Assembly (NCBI RefSeq): GCF_022844465.1
Contig: NZ_JALHLP010000004.1
Location: 67,735-131,734, forward strand
Direction: 5' to 3'
Length of the DNA stretch: 64,000 bases
Source of the DNA: Bradyrhizobium sp.
GTDB taxonomy: Bacteria > Pseudomonadota > Alphaproteobacteria > Rhizobiales > Xanthobacteraceae
Shown: one piece after another, positions 8,405 through 17,930 of the stretch
Numbering within the stretch: position 1 is the first letter of the stretch
Layout: each line of letters opens with the position of its first letter
Position numbers and translations under genes: made by a program
Notes under the pieces: generated by a model
The model's input: the letters and a program-made list of their open reading frames with translations, nothing else
The model's database searches: none
Told to the model about the DNA's origin: nothing

Positions 8405-10021
8405 ATGACCATCCTCGAATCGACTGTCGCAACCGGCACCGCCGCCTACAAGGCCAACCGTGACGGCATGCTGGCGCTGATCGCGCGGATGCGGGCGCTC
8501 GAAGACCGCGCGCGGACGGCGTCGGCTGCCGCCAAGGACCGCTTCCACAAGCGCGGGCAGTTGTTGCCGCGCGAGCGCGTGGCGCTGGTGCTCGATCCCG
8601 GATCGCCCTTCATCGAATTGTCGACGCTCGCCGGCTACATGTTCGATGTGCCGGACGCGGAAAAGAGCGTGCCCGGCGGCGGCGTGATCGCGGGTATTGG
8701 CTACGTCGCCGGAATCCGCTGCATGGTCAGCGCCAATGATTCCGGCATCGATGCCGGCGCGCTGCAGCCCTACGGCCTCGACAAGACCTTGCGGGTGCAG
8801 GAGCTGGCGCTGGAGAACAAGCTTCCTTACGTGCAGCTGGTCGAAAGCGCCGGCGCCAATCTGCTGCGCTACCGCGTCGAGGATTTCATTCGCGGCGGCA
8901 ACATCTTTCGCAACCTGGCGCGGCTGTCGGCGGCCGGCCTGCCCGTGGTGACTGTGACCCATGGCTCATCCACGGCAGGCGGCGCCTACCAGACCGGACT
9001 GTCCGATTACATCGTGATGGTGCGGGGGCGCACCCGCGCGTTCCTGGCCGGCCCGCCCCTGCTGAAGGCGGCCACCGGCGAGATCGCGACTGAGGAGGAA
9101 CTCGGCGGGGCCGAGATGCATACCTCCATTTCCGGCCTCGGCGACTATCTGGCCGAGGACGATCGCGACGCGCTGCGCATCGCGCGCGACATCATGGCCA
9201 ATCTGGAATGGGACCGGCCGACGCATGAAGCGTCCTCGTTCCGTCCGCCGCGCTACGACGCCGAGGAACTGCTCGGCATCATGCCGATGGACCACAAGCG
9301 GCCGGTCGATATGCGGCAGGTGGTCGCCCGGATCATCGACGATTCCGATTTCACCGAGTTCGGCGCCAATTACGGGCCGGCCACCCTCTGCGGCCATGCC
9401 CGCATCGAAGGGCAGGCGATCGGGATCATCACCAATAACGGCCCGCTCGACGTGCCCGGCGCCAACAAGGCGACGCATTTCATCCAGGCCTGCTGCCAGT
9501 CGCGCACGCCGCTGCTCTATCTCAACAACACCACCGGCTACATGGTGGGCAAGGCCTATGAGGAAGCCGGCATGATCAAGCATGGGTCCAAGATGATCCA
9601 GGCGGTCACCTCGGCGACCGTGCCGCAGATCACGATCTATTGCGGTGCTTCGTTCGGCGCCGGCAATTACGGCATGTGCGGCCGCGGCTTCCACCCGCGC
9701 TTCTGCTTTTCCTGGCCCAACGCCAAGACCGCGGTGATGGGCGGCGAGCAGGCGGCGGAGACGATGGCGATCGTCACCGAGGCGGCGGCGGCGCGGCGCG
9801 GCAAGCCGATCGAGAAGGAGAAGATCGAGGCGCTGAAGGCGCAGATCACCGGCGTGTTCGACGGCCAGATGGACGTGTTCTCCACCAGCGCGCGCGTGCT
9901 CGACGACGGCGTGATCGATCCGCGCGATACCCGCAGCGTGCTTTCCGAGGTGCTGGCGATCTGCCGCGAGGCCGAGGCCCGCATCCCCCAGCGCATGCAA
10001 TTCTCGGTCGCGCGGCCATGA
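8405..10021 (+). CDS. Acyl-CoA carboxylase carboxyltransferase (beta) subunit, geranyl-/methylcrotonyl-CoA type
   Basis: 538-residue carboxyltransferase subunit that moves CO2 from biotin to an acyl-CoA. ATG 8405 is preferred: aggaaa lies seven bases upstream, and the only in-frame extension (GTG 8390) begins inside a repeat. N- and C-terminal crotonase-fold halves are present. THGSSTAGGAYQTGLSDY is the acyl-CoA oxyanion region, and YCGASFGAGNYGMCGRGF is in the C-terminal half. LEDPG-type LDPGSPFIEL and MGGEQAAETM are typical of MccB/AtuC. The pattern is closest to geranyl-CoA carboxylase beta (AtuC) in my memory, but methylcrotonyl-CoA carboxylase cannot be excluded. It overlaps the alpha subunit by ATGA. 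Confidence 0.9.
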   Translation: MTILESTVATGTAAYKANRDGMLALIARMRALEDRARTASAAAKDRFHKRGQLLPRERVALVLDPGSPFIELSTLAGYMFDVPDAEKSVPGGGVIAGIGYVAGIRCMVSANDSGIDAGALQPYGLDKTLRVQELALENKLPYVQLVESAGANLLRYRVEDFIRGGNIFRNLARLSAAGLPVVTVTHGSSTAGGAYQTGLSDYIVMVRGRTRAFLAGPPLLKAATGEIATEEELGGAEMHTSISGLGDYLAEDDRDALRIARDIMANLEWDRPTHEASSFRPPRYDAEELLGIMPMDHKRPVDMRQVVARIIDDSDFTEFGANYGPATLCGHARIEGQAIGIITNNGPLDVPGANKATHFIQACCQSRTPLLYLNNTTGYMVGKAYEEAGMIKHGSKMIQAVTSATVPQITIYCGASFGAGNYGMCGRGFHPRFCFSWPNAKTAVMGGEQAAETMAIVTEAAAARRGKPIEKEKIEALKAQITGVFDGQMDVFSTSARVLDDGVIDPRDTRSVLSEVLAICREAEARIPQRMQFSVARP

Positions 10022-11997
10022 GCGGTGCAGCGATGAAGCGGACGCCGTTCTTCAAGATTCTGATCGCCAACCGCGGCGAGATCGCGCTGCGGATCATGCG
10101 CACCGCGCGCCGGCTCGGCTATGGCGTCGTCGCCGTCTATTCCGACGCCGACCGCGACGCGCTGCACGTGCGCGAGGCCGACCAGGCGGTGCGGATCGGA
10201 GAGGCGCTGCCGGCGCAGTCCTATTTGCGGATCGAGGCGATCGTCGCCGCCGCCAGGGCCAGCGGCGCCGACGCGGTGCATCCGGGCTATGGCTTCCTGG
10301 CCGAGAACGAGGATTTCGCGCAGGCCTGCCGCGAGGCCGGGCTGGTATTCATCGGCCCATCTGCGGAGGCGATCCGGGCGATGGGCAACAAGGCCGGCGC
10401 CAAGGACATCATGCGTGCGGCCGGCGTGCCCTGCGTGCCCGGCTACCAGGGCGCCGACCAGAGCGACGCCGTGATGCTGGCGGAAGCCAGGAAGATCGGC
10501 TTTCCCGTCATGATCAAGGCGGTAGCCGGCGGCGGCGGTCGCGGCATGCGGCTGGTCGCGGACGCCGCGAAATTCCCGGACGCGCTCGCCAGCGCGCGCT
10601 CGGAGGCGCAAGGCGCGTTCGGCGATCCCAAGGTGATCCTGGAGCGCGCCATCGTCGAGCCCCGCCACATCGAGATCCAGGTGTTCGGCGACCGCTACGG
10701 CAACGCCATCCATCTCGGCGAACGCGATTGCTCGGTGCAACGACGCCACCAGAAACTGATCGAGGAAGCACCGTCCCCGAAAGTGTCGCCGGAACTGCGG
10801 GCGCGCATGGGCGCGGTCGCGGTCACGGCGGCGAAGACGATCGGCTATGAGGGCGCCGGCACGCTGGAATTCCTGCTCGACCCGGGCGGCGAGTTCTACT
10901 TCATGGAAATGAACACGCGGCTGCAGGTCGAGCATCCCGTGACCGAGGCGATCACCGGGCTGGACCTGGTCGAATTGCAGCTCCGCGTCGCCGCGGGCGA
11001 GCCGCTCGGGTTCAGGCAGGAGGATATCCAGTTCTCCGGCCACGCCATCGAGGTGCGGCTGTGCTCGGAGGATGCCGGCCATGAGTTCATGCCGCAGTCC
11101 GGGCGGATGGCGTTATGGCAGATGCCGGAAGGCGTCCGCGTCGAACACGCGCTGCAATCCGGTTCGGAAATTCCGCCATACTATGATTCGATGATCGCCA
11201 AGATCGTCAGCCATGGCGCCGACCGCGACGAGGCGCGGGGCCGGCTGATCAGCGGACTGGAACGGACCGCGGCGTTCGGCGTCACCACCAACCAGGGATT
11301 CCTGATCGCCTGCCTGCGCCATCCCGGCTTTGCCCGCGGCGAGGCGACCACGGCCTTCATCGGCAACCACCTGGACGAACTGCTGGCGCCGCGCGCCGAC
11401 GACACGGCCGATGCCGCGCTGGCGGCGCTGTTGCTCTACGTCACCCACCCCGATGCGCCGCCGTGGCGCGGCGGGCGATCGCTGGCGGCGGTGTTTCCGC
11501 TGACGACCCGGATCGATCTCGGCCATGGCGCGCGCGAAGTCGACATCATGCGCGAGCGCGAGGGGAGTTACGTCGCGAGCCTCGATGGCGGCGCGTGGCG
11601 TTTTGAGATCGACGAACTTGGCGTTGACACGATCCGCTTCCGCACCAACGGCATGATGGTTTCGGCCAAATTCCTGCGCGATCGCGACCGTCTCTATTTC
11701 CTGGATCGCGGCGTCACGGTCGCCGTCCGCGACCTGACGCTTTCAACGCCCGTTTCCGCAGCCGCAAGCGGCGGCGACGGCAGGGTGCGCGCGGCGATGA
11801 ACGGCCGGGTGGTGGCGCTGCTGGTCAGGGTGGGCGAGCAGGTCGCCGCCGGTCAGCCCGTGATGACGCTGGAAGCCATGAAGATGGAGCACGTGCATGT
11901 CGCAGGGGTTGCCGGCACCGTTTCGTCGATCGACGTCAGCGAAGGCGAGCAGGTGACGACCGGGAAGATCGTGGTGGAGATCGCGGCGGCGCAATGA
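10018..11997 (+). CDS. Biotin-dependent acyl-CoA carboxylase alpha subunit (biotin carboxylase + BCCP)
   Basis: 659-residue subunit that carboxylates its own biotin. ATG 10018 overlaps the beta-subunit stop (ATGA); ATG 10033 is an alternative. Biotin carboxylase domain: ILIANRGEIALRI (14-26), ATP-grasp GGGGRGM (171-177), and EMNTRLQVEHPVTE near 300. A middle beta domain links to the C-terminal biotinyl domain with LEAMKME, biotinylated Lys622. The length matches MccA/AtuF-type subunits. Together with the beta subunit it forms a complete carboxylase for a branched enoyl-CoA, probably supplied by the dehydrogenase at 395. Confidence 0.92.
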   Translation: MSGAAMKRTPFFKILIANRGEIALRIMRTARRLGYGVVAVYSDADRDALHVREADQAVRIGEALPAQSYLRIEAIVAAARASGADAVHPGYGFLAENEDFAQACREAGLVFIGPSAEAIRAMGNKAGAKDIMRAAGVPCVPGYQGADQSDAVMLAEARKIGFPVMIKAVAGGGGRGMRLVADAAKFPDALASARSEAQGAFGDPKVILERAIVEPRHIEIQVFGDRYGNAIHLGERDCSVQRRHQKLIEEAPSPKVSPELRARMGAVAVTAAKTIGYEGAGTLEFLLDPGGEFYFMEMNTRLQVEHPVTEAITGLDLVELQLRVAAGEPLGFRQEDIQFSGHAIEVRLCSEDAGHEFMPQSGRMALWQMPEGVRVEHALQSGSEIPPYYDSMIAKIVSHGADRDEARGRLISGLERTAAFGVTTNQGFLIACLRHPGFARGEATTAFIGNHLDELLAPRADDTADAALAALLLYVTHPDAPPWRGGRSLAAVFPLTTRIDLGHGAREVDIMREREGSYVASLDGGAWRFEIDELGVDTIRFRTNGMMVSAKFLRDRDRLYFLDRGVTVAVRDLTLSTPVSAAASGGDGRVRAAMNGRVVALLVRVGEQVAAGQPVMTLEAMKMEHVHVAGVAGTVSSIDVSEGEQVTTGKIVVEIAAAQ

Positions 11998-12001
11998 GTC
12001 C

Positions 12002-12119
12002 CGTCATTGCGAGCCAACGGGTCGCGCGAATGCGCGCCCGATGACAGGCTCCGCGAAGCAATCCATCGATCCGCGAAGCAAGTTTGGATTGCTTCGTCGC
12101 TTCGCTCCTCGCAATGACG
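12002..12119. repeat. Dispersed palindromic repeat, family B
   Basis: Begins cgtcattgcgagccaacg and ends tcgctcctcgcaatgacg, with ggctccgcgaagcaatcca and ggattgcttcgtcgcttcg arms inside. It lies between the convergent stops of the carboxylase and the peptide ABC operon, where it may terminate both transcripts. It is a different family from the ccggaatgacg repeats. Confidence 0.8.
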
Positions 12120-12126
12120 TAAGTGC

Positions 12127-13119
12127 TCAACCGGGCCGCCCGGTCCCGTCATTGAGCCAGCACGCCACCTGGTGCCGTTCGCCGGCATCCGCCAGCGCCG
12201 GCCTTTCCACCTTGCAGCGGTCCATCACATAGCGGCAGCGGGTGTGGAACGCGCAGCCTGAGGGTGGATTGATCGGGCTCGGGACGTCGCCGTCGATCAT
12301 AGGGGCCAGTTTCTTCGCCTTGGGGTCGGCGATCGGGACCGACGCCAGCAATGCCTGGGTGTAGGGATGGCGCGGGTTGGCGAACAGTTCGGCCTTGTCG
12401 GCGATCTCGACGATTCGCCCGAGATACATCACGGCGACGCGGTGGCTGATATGGGCGACCACCGCGAGATCGTGGGCAATGAACAGGTAGGAGAAGCCGT
12501 TCTTGCGCTGCAGGTCGATCAGCAGGTTGATCACCTGCGCCTGGATCGAGACGTCGAGCGCCGACACCGGCTCGTCACACACGATCAGGCTGGGGCCGAG
12601 CGACAGCGCGCGTGCGATGCAGATGCGCTGGCGTTGTCCGCCGGAGAACTGATGCGGATAGTTCTTCATCTGGTCGGACCTCAGGCCGACCTGGGCGAAC
12701 AGTTCGGCGACCCGCTCCTGCTGCACCCGGCCGGTGGCAAGGCCATGGACGCCGAGCGGCTCGCCGACGATCTCGCCCGCGGTCATGCGCGGGTTGAGCG
12801 AGGCGAACGGGTCCTGGAACACGATCTGCATCGAGCGGCGGTGCGGCCGCATCTCGGCCTTGCTGAGGCCGATGATGTCGGTGCCGTTGAGTTTGATGGC
12901 GCCGCTGGAGGGCTCTACCAGCCTGAGCACGCTGCGCGCGACCGTCGATTTGCCGCAGCCGGACTCGCCGACGAGCCCGAGCGTCTCGCCTTTGGCGACC
13001 GAGAAGCTGACGCCGTCGACGGCATGCACGGTGCCGACGCGGCGCCGCAGCACGCCGCCGCGCACCGCGTAATGCTTGACGAGGTCGGTGACCTCCAGCA
13101 GCGGGCGTTGATCGGTCAT
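12127..13119 (-). CDS. dppF: Peptide-type ABC transporter ATP-binding protein (DppF/OppF-like)
   Basis: 330-residue ATPase energising the importer encoded upstream. ATG 13119 overlaps the stop of the neighbouring ATPase gene (ATGA), which decides the start over a longer 341-codon frame. Walker [10 protein letters not shown] is at 51-59, the signature is FSGGQRQRI, and Walker B is [12 protein letters not shown]. The C-terminal oligopeptide/nickel extension ends with [14 protein letters not shown], a Cys-rich tail typical of this group, likely holding an Fe-S cluster. Last gene of the minus-strand operon binding protein, two permeases, two ATPases. Confidence 0.9.
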   Translation of the reverse strand: MTDQRPLLEVTDLVKHYAVRGGVLRRRVGTVHAVDGVSFSVAKGETLGLVGESGCGKSTVARSVLRLVEPSSGAIKLNGTDIIGLSKAEMRPHRRSMQIVFQDPFASLNPRMTAGEIVGEPLGVHGLATGRVQQERVAELFAQVGLRSDQMKNYPHQFSGGQRQRICIARALSLGPSLIVCDEPVSALDVSIQAQVINLLIDLQRKNGFSYLFIAHDLAVVAHISHRVAVMYLGRIVEIADKAELFANPRHPYTQALLASVPIADPKAKKLAPMIDGDVPSPINPPSGCAFHTRCRYVMDRCKVERPALADAGERHQVACWLNDGTGRPG

Positions 13120-14129
13120 GGCGCGGCCACCATCTCGGCGGCGCGCCAGCACGCCGCCAGGTGATTGCAGCCGAATTCCTGCAGCGGAGGGTATTCGGCG
13201 CGGCAGATGTCGATGGCAAGGCTGCAGCGCGGCGCAAAGGCGCAGCCCGGCGGTAAATTGGTCAGTGACGGCACCATGCCGGGAATCTCGGTCAGCCGCG
13301 CATCGGTCCTGGCGCCGAACGAAATCACCGCCGGCATCGAGGCCATCAGCCCGCGCGTATAGGGATGCCGGGGATTATCGAACAGGTCCTCGACGGTGGC
13401 TTCCTCGACCTTCTTGCCGGCGTACATGACGATGACGCGCTGGGCGGTCTGTGCCACCACGCCGAGATCGTGCGTGATCAGGACCAGCCCGGTGCCGAGC
13501 GTCTTCTGCAGATCGAGGATCAGCGCCAGGATCTGGGCCTGGATGGTCACGTCCAGCGCCGTGGTCGGCTCGTCCGCGATCAACAGCGTCGGCCGGCACG
13601 CCAGCGCCATCGCGATCATCGCGCGCTGCCGCATGCCGCCGGAGAGCTGGTGCGGATACTCGTGCGCCCGCCGTTCGGGTTCGGGAATGCGAACCAGCCG
13701 CAGCATCTCGACCGCCTTTGCCCAGGCTTCCTTCGAGGACATTTCCTGGTGCAGGTGGACCACCTCGGTAATCTGGTCGCCGATCCGCATCACCGGGTTG
13801 AGCGAGGTCATCGGCTCCTGGAAGATCATCGAGATCCGGTTGCCGCGGATCTTGCGCATCTCGGCCTCGTCGAGACCGAGCAGGTCGGTTCCTTCCAGCA
13901 TCACCGAGCCGCCAACGATCCTGCCGGGCGGGTCCGGCACCAGCCGCATCACCGACAGCGCCGTCACGCTCTTGCCGCAGCCGGACTCGCCGACGATCGC
14001 GAGGGTCTCGCCGCGACGCACGGTGAACGACAGGTCGTCGACCGCGCGGAACAGCCCCGAATTGGTGAAGAACACCGTCTGCAGGTTCTTGACGTCGAGA
14101 ACCGTATCTTCCGCCCCTGCCTCCCGCAT
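13116..14129 (-). CDS. dppD: Peptide-type ABC transporter ATP-binding protein (DppD/OppD-like)
   Basis: 337-residue ATPase. ATG 14129 shares one base with the preceding permease stop (TGATG), showing translational coupling. Walker A GESGCGKS is at 47-54. The signature [15 protein letters not shown], Walker [14 protein letters not shown] and the C-terminal extension with [14 protein letters not shown] are present. It pairs with DppF as a heterodimer under the DppB/DppC channel. The group imports di- or oligopeptides, but also opines, nickel or glutathione, so the cargo is open. Confidence 0.9.
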   Translation of the reverse strand: MREAGAEDTVLDVKNLQTVFFTNSGLFRAVDDLSFTVRRGETLAIVGESGCGKSVTALSVMRLVPDPPGRIVGGSVMLEGTDLLGLDEAEMRKIRGNRISMIFQEPMTSLNPVMRIGDQITEVVHLHQEMSSKEAWAKAVEMLRLVRIPEPERRAHEYPHQLSGGMRQRAMIAMALACRPTLLIADEPTTALDVTIQAQILALILDLQKTLGTGLVLITHDLGVVAQTAQRVIVMYAGKKVEEATVEDLFDNPRHPYTRGLMASMPAVISFGARTDARLTEIPGMVPSLTNLPPGCAFAPRCSLAIDICRAEYPPLQEFGCNHLAACWRAAEMVAAP

Positions 14130-15022
14130 CAGCCGCGCTGCCTCGGGTCGAGGATGTCGCGCAGCGCGTCGCCGAACAGGTTGGTGCCGAACACCGCAAG
14201 GCTGATCGCCACGCCCGGGAAGATCACAAGCCATGGCGCGGTGCGGACATACTCCGCCGCCGATTCCGACAGCATGCGGCCCCATGACGGATAGGGCTCG
14301 GGGATGCCGAGGCCGAGAAACGACAGCGAGGCTTCGGTGAGGATAGTGGAGCCGAGCTGCGCGGTCGCCAGTACGATCAGCGGCGCCAGCGTGTTGGGCA
14401 GCACGTGACGGAAGGCAATGCGGGTCTCGCTCATGCCGATCGACTTGGCGGCCTCGACGAACGGCTGCTCGCGCAGCGCCAGCGTATTGGCGCGGATGAC
14501 GCGGGCGACCGTCGGAATCAAGGGAATCGCGATGGCAATGATCACGTTCGGCAGCGATGGACCGAGCGCCGCCGTCATCACCAGCGCCAGCACGAGCAGC
14601 GGCAGGGCTTGAAGTATGTCGGTGACGCGCTGGAACAGGAGATCGACCCAGCCCGACAGATAGCCGGAGGCAAGGCCGACGATGACGCCGATCGAGGACC
14701 CCAGCAGGGTGGCGCCGATGCCGACGGCGAGCGAGATGCGCGCGCCGTGGATGATCCGGCTCCAGACGTCGCGGCCGAACGAATCGGTTCCCATCCAGTG
14801 CTGCAGGCTGGGCGCCGCCAGCCGCTGCGCGGAATCGACGCTGAGCGGGTCGAAGCGCGCGATCAGGTCGGCCGATATCGCCACCCAGACAAACAGCACC
14901 ATGATGAACAGGCCGATGGTGCCGAGCAGATAGCGTTGCGCGAGGAACGTGAGCCGGCGCCAGCCATGGGTCGAATGGGCACCGGCCCGTCGCAGCTCGC
15001 TGTCGTAGTTGATCGTGGTCAA
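14129..15022 (-). CDS. dppC: Peptide-type ABC transporter permease (DppC-like)
   Basis: 297-residue inner-membrane permease. The start is placed at TTG 15022, because AGGAG lies eight bases upstream and the frame upstream runs into the neighbouring permease. The only alternative would be a long internal truncation. An N-terminal OppC-type segment ([21 protein letters not shown]) is followed by about five further helices. The EAA loop [20 protein letters not shown] contacts the ATPase. It starts 11 bases after the DppB stop. Confidence 0.88.
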   Translation of the reverse strand: MTTINYDSELRRAGAHSTHGWRRLTFLAQRYLLGTIGLFIMVLFVWVAISADLIARFDPLSVDSAQRLAAPSLQHWMGTDSFGRDVWSRIIHGARISLAVGIGATLLGSSIGVIVGLASGYLSGWVDLLFQRVTDILQALPLLVLALVMTAALGPSLPNVIIAIAIPLIPTVARVIRANTLALREQPFVEAAKSIGMSETRIAFRHVLPNTLAPLIVLATAQLGSTILTEASLSFLGLGIPEPYPSWGRMLSESAAEYVRTAPWLVIFPGVAISLAVFGTNLFGDALRDILDPRQRG

Positions 15023-15033
15023 GCGGCGGGCTC

Positions 15034-15981
15034 CTAGTCCGTGTAGCGGATGCGCGGATCGATCGCGGCGTAAAGCATGTCGACGGTGAAGTTCGCGACC
15101 ACCACCACCACGGCGATCAGCATCACCAGGTTCTGGACGATCGGGTAGTCGCGCCAGCGCAGCGCCTCGACCAGGAAGCGGGCGACGCCGGGGATGTTGA
15201 AGACGGTTTCGGTCACGATCAGCCCGCCGATCAGGAACGCCGCCTCGATGCCGATCACGGTGATGACCGGAAGGATGGCGTTCTTCAGCGCATGGCGGTA
15301 ATTGACCGACGCTTCGGAGGCGCCCTTGGCGCGCGCGGTGCGGATGTAGTCCTGCCGCAGGATTTCGAGCATCGAGGAGCGGGTGATGCGCATCGTCAGC
15401 GCCGCGCTGCGAAAGCCGACCGCCATCGCCGGAACGCAATAGATCGCAAACGCCTCGGTCCAGGTCTGCGGGTTGGGATTGTAGATCGGCATGGCTCCGA
15501 ACAGCGAAACCGACGCCATCAGGATCAACAGCCCGAGCCAGAAGGACGGCAGCGACAGCCCGCTCAGGCTGACGACGCGCAGCGCGTAGTCAAGCCGCGA
15601 ACCCTGGTGGACGGCGCTGATGACGCCAAGCGGAATGCCGATCGAGGCGGAGAACAACAATGCGAGCGCCGCCAGCCGCGCCGTGATCGGAATCCGCGGC
15701 AGGATCTCCTGCAAGGCCGGCTTTTCCGACACATAGGAATAGCCGAGGTCGCCTTGCAGCAGCCCGCCGATCCAGTGCAGGTACTGCACGTAGATCGGCA
15801 GATTGAGGCCCAGTTCTTTCTCCAGATTGGCCTTGTCGGTGGGATCGACGAAGCCCGCGGCGTCGAACAGGATATCGACGATGTTGCCGGGGACGACGCG
15901 CAGCAGCACGAAGATGATGATCGAGATCCCGACCAGGGTCACGAACATCAAGACGAGGCGTCGCACGATGTAGGCAAACAC
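15034..15981 (-). CDS. dppB: Peptide-type ABC transporter permease (DppB-like)
   Basis: 315-residue permease with the DppB N-terminal signature ([20 protein letters not shown], then RVVPG) and six predicted helices. The EAA loop reads [20 protein letters not shown]. It starts with GTG 15981, supported by AAGGGAG nine bases upstream. It forms the channel with DppC. It is separated from the binding-protein gene by a 140-base gap holding a structured repeat, so permease expression may be lower than that of the binding protein. Confidence 0.9.
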   Translation of the reverse strand: MFAYIVRRLVLMFVTLVGISIIIFVLLRVVPGNIVDILFDAAGFVDPTDKANLEKELGLNLPIYVQYLHWIGGLLQGDLGYSYVSEKPALQEILPRIPITARLAALALLFSASIGIPLGVISAVHQGSRLDYALRVVSLSGLSLPSFWLGLLILMASVSLFGAMPIYNPNPQTWTEAFAIYCVPAMAVGFRSAALTMRITRSSMLEILRQDYIRTARAKGASEASVNYRHALKNAILPVITVIGIEAAFLIGGLIVTETVFNIPGVARFLVEALRWRDYPIVQNLVMLIAVVVVVANFTVDMLYAAIDPRIRYTD

Positions 15982-16013
15982 CTGGCTGCACTCCCTTGTC
16001 GGCTGGCCTTTGT

Positions 16014-16110
16014 TCGATTCTGATTAAATCAGAACCGAACACCAGTTTTTTGCTTTGACGCGTTTTCTTCACGCGAACCGGGTTCCACTTCGCTCGAAAA
16101 CGCTATGCTC
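16014..16110 (-). repeat. Intergenic structured repeat between binding-protein and permease genes
   Basis: On the minus strand: GAGCATAGCGTTTTCGAGCG, then CGCGTGAAGAAAACGCG, then a near-palindrome CGGTTCTGATTTAATCAGAATCG (16014-16036). I recognise this layout as a common mosaic intergenic element of Bradyrhizobium chromosomes (memory, not searched). Its place inside an operon suggests a role in differential mRNA stability or partial termination. Confidence 0.6.
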
Positions 16111-16121
16111 GCGGCTGAACT

Positions 16122-17717
16122 TTACTTGTCCATCCAGACGTCCTCGTAACGATAGCCGTTATAGGAGCTGTTCACCATGATGGTGATGCCCTTGACATAA
16201 GGCTGCCAGCAGGACCCGGTCCGGCTGTGGAAGATGATCGGCCGCGCCACGTCTTCCTGGAGCTTCTTGTCGATCTCCCAGACCAGCTTTTTGCGCTTGG
16301 ATACGTCCTTCTCGACCGACTGCTCGTCGAACAGCTTCTCGATTTCCCTGTTGCAATAGTTGGTGTAGTTGCGCTCCGAGCCGCAGGAATAATTCTCGTA
16401 GAAGGACTGATCGGGATCGTCGACGGCATTGCCGGTGAGGTTGAGACCGAGCGAATAGTCCTTGCGCGCGACTTTCGGGAACCATTGCGCGGTATCCACG
16501 ACGTCGAGTTCGCCGTCGATGTAGATGCCCTTGATCTGGTCGATCAGGATGACGGCGGGATCGCGGTAGATCGGGATGTTGCGCGTCGCGACCTTGACGG
16601 CGAGGCGCTTTTCCGGGCCGTATCCGGCCTTCTGCATCAGCTTGCGCGCCTCTTCCCGGTTGGCGTTGATGTCAGGTCCGTAACCCGGTATCGATTCCAG
16701 CATCTCCTTCGGCATCGCCCACAGACCGCCCGGCGCCGGAAGCATGGTGCCGCCGATGTCGGCCTGTCCCTCGAACATGATCGAGATGAAGGCCTTGCGG
16801 TCGAGCGAAAGCGCGAGCGCGCGGCGAATATCGATATTGTCGAACGGCGGGGAGGACGAGTTGACGATGATGTTGGTCGAGACGTTGACCGGTTCGACCA
16901 CGCAGACTGCGTTGGGCGCCTGCGACTTGACGTCCTTGAGCAGCGGGATCGACACTTCGGTCGGGAAAGTCATGTCGAACTTGCCGGAGACGAACCCGAG
17001 AATGGCCGTCGATCGGTTGGTGATGATGGTGAACTCGATGCCGTCCAGATGCGGCAGGCCCTTCTTGAAGTAATCGGGGTTCTTGGTGAGCTTGATCGAT
17101 TCGTTGGCCTTGAACTCGACGAATTTGAACGGGCCGGTGCCGATCGGCTTGGTGCGCATGTCACCCGGTGAGACGTGGCAGGGATAGACCGGGGTGTAGC
17201 CGGAGGCGAGCAGCGTCAGCAGCGCCGGCTGCGGCCGCTTCAGCTCAAACGATGCTTCGAAATCGCCCGAGGTCGTGACGTCGTTGACCTGATCGTACCA
17301 GGACTTTCGCGGGTTCTGGCGGAATTTCTGCTGCGACTTTCCCATCAGCATGTCGAACGTGCATTTGACGTCGGCCGAGGTGAACGGCTTGCCGTCGTGC
17401 CAGTTGACGCCCTGCTTCAGCTTGAAGGTGAGCTTCTTGCCGTCGGCGCTCCAGGCCCAGCTTTCCGCCAGATCCGGGACGATCGACTCCATGCTGTTCT
17501 GCGCGACGTCCTGCTTGAACATGACGAGGTTGTTGAACACCGGCATGAACGGAACATTGATCGAGTAGGTCGCGCCCTCGTGGATCGAGGCGCTGCCGGG
17601 ACTGTCACGGTGATAGACCCTGAGAATTCCGCCCTTTTTCGGCTCCGCCGCCGATGCGACATCGTAAGCCGGCAGCAATAACAACGCCGCGGCGGCAAGC
17701 GCTGATACGCTCCGCAT
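16122..17717 (-). CDS. Peptide-type ABC transporter substrate-binding protein (SBP_bac_5 family)
   Basis: 531-residue periplasmic protein of the DppA/OppA cluster. ATG 17717 follows GGGAGGGGA, and the frame upstream has no such site. A Sec signal (ALAAAALLLLPAYDVASAAE) ends near residue 24. The mature protein shows KKGGILRVYHRDSPGS, LAESWAWSADGKKLTFKLKQ, VNWHDGKPFTSADVKCTF and KPIGTGPFKFVEFKANE, all family hallmarks. First gene of the importer operon. Ligand unknown: the family takes peptides, heme, opines, sugars or nickel. Confidence 0.9.
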   Translation of the reverse strand: MRSVSALAAAALLLLPAYDVASAAEPKKGGILRVYHRDSPGSASIHEGATYSINVPFMPVFNNLVMFKQDVAQNSMESIVPDLAESWAWSADGKKLTFKLKQGVNWHDGKPFTSADVKCTFDMLMGKSQQKFRQNPRKSWYDQVNDVTTSGDFEASFELKRPQPALLTLLASGYTPVYPCHVSPGDMRTKPIGTGPFKFVEFKANESIKLTKNPDYFKKGLPHLDGIEFTIITNRSTAILGFVSGKFDMTFPTEVSIPLLKDVKSQAPNAVCVVEPVNVSTNIIVNSSSPPFDNIDIRRALALSLDRKAFISIMFEGQADIGGTMLPAPGGLWAMPKEMLESIPGYGPDINANREEARKLMQKAGYGPEKRLAVKVATRNIPIYRDPAVILIDQIKGIYIDGELDVVDTAQWFPKVARKDYSLGLNLTGNAVDDPDQSFYENYSCGSERNYTNYCNREIEKLFDEQSVEKDVSKRKKLVWEIDKKLQEDVARPIIFHSRTGSCWQPYVKGITIMVNSSYNGYRYEDVWMDK

Positions 17718-17930
17718 GGTGTCCCCTCCCGATTGTTCGGTCTGAAAGCGACCGATTACCGCCGACGATAGAGCATGAAGGTGCATCCGGGCAACCGGCC
17801 AGGGCCGGTGCGGGGTTGGTAATTTGGACCGATTAAAGCTCGCGTGGTGGAACTTGCGCTGGGCCCATCGACCTGTTGCAGCGCCGCTCGCGCCAGACAC
17901 CTCACCAAATGATGCACTGCACCACGGCGA

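Noticed and set aside
12127..17717. Nickel or opine importer instead of peptide importer
   Set aside because: Sequence does not support a specific ligand; the general peptide-type call was kept.
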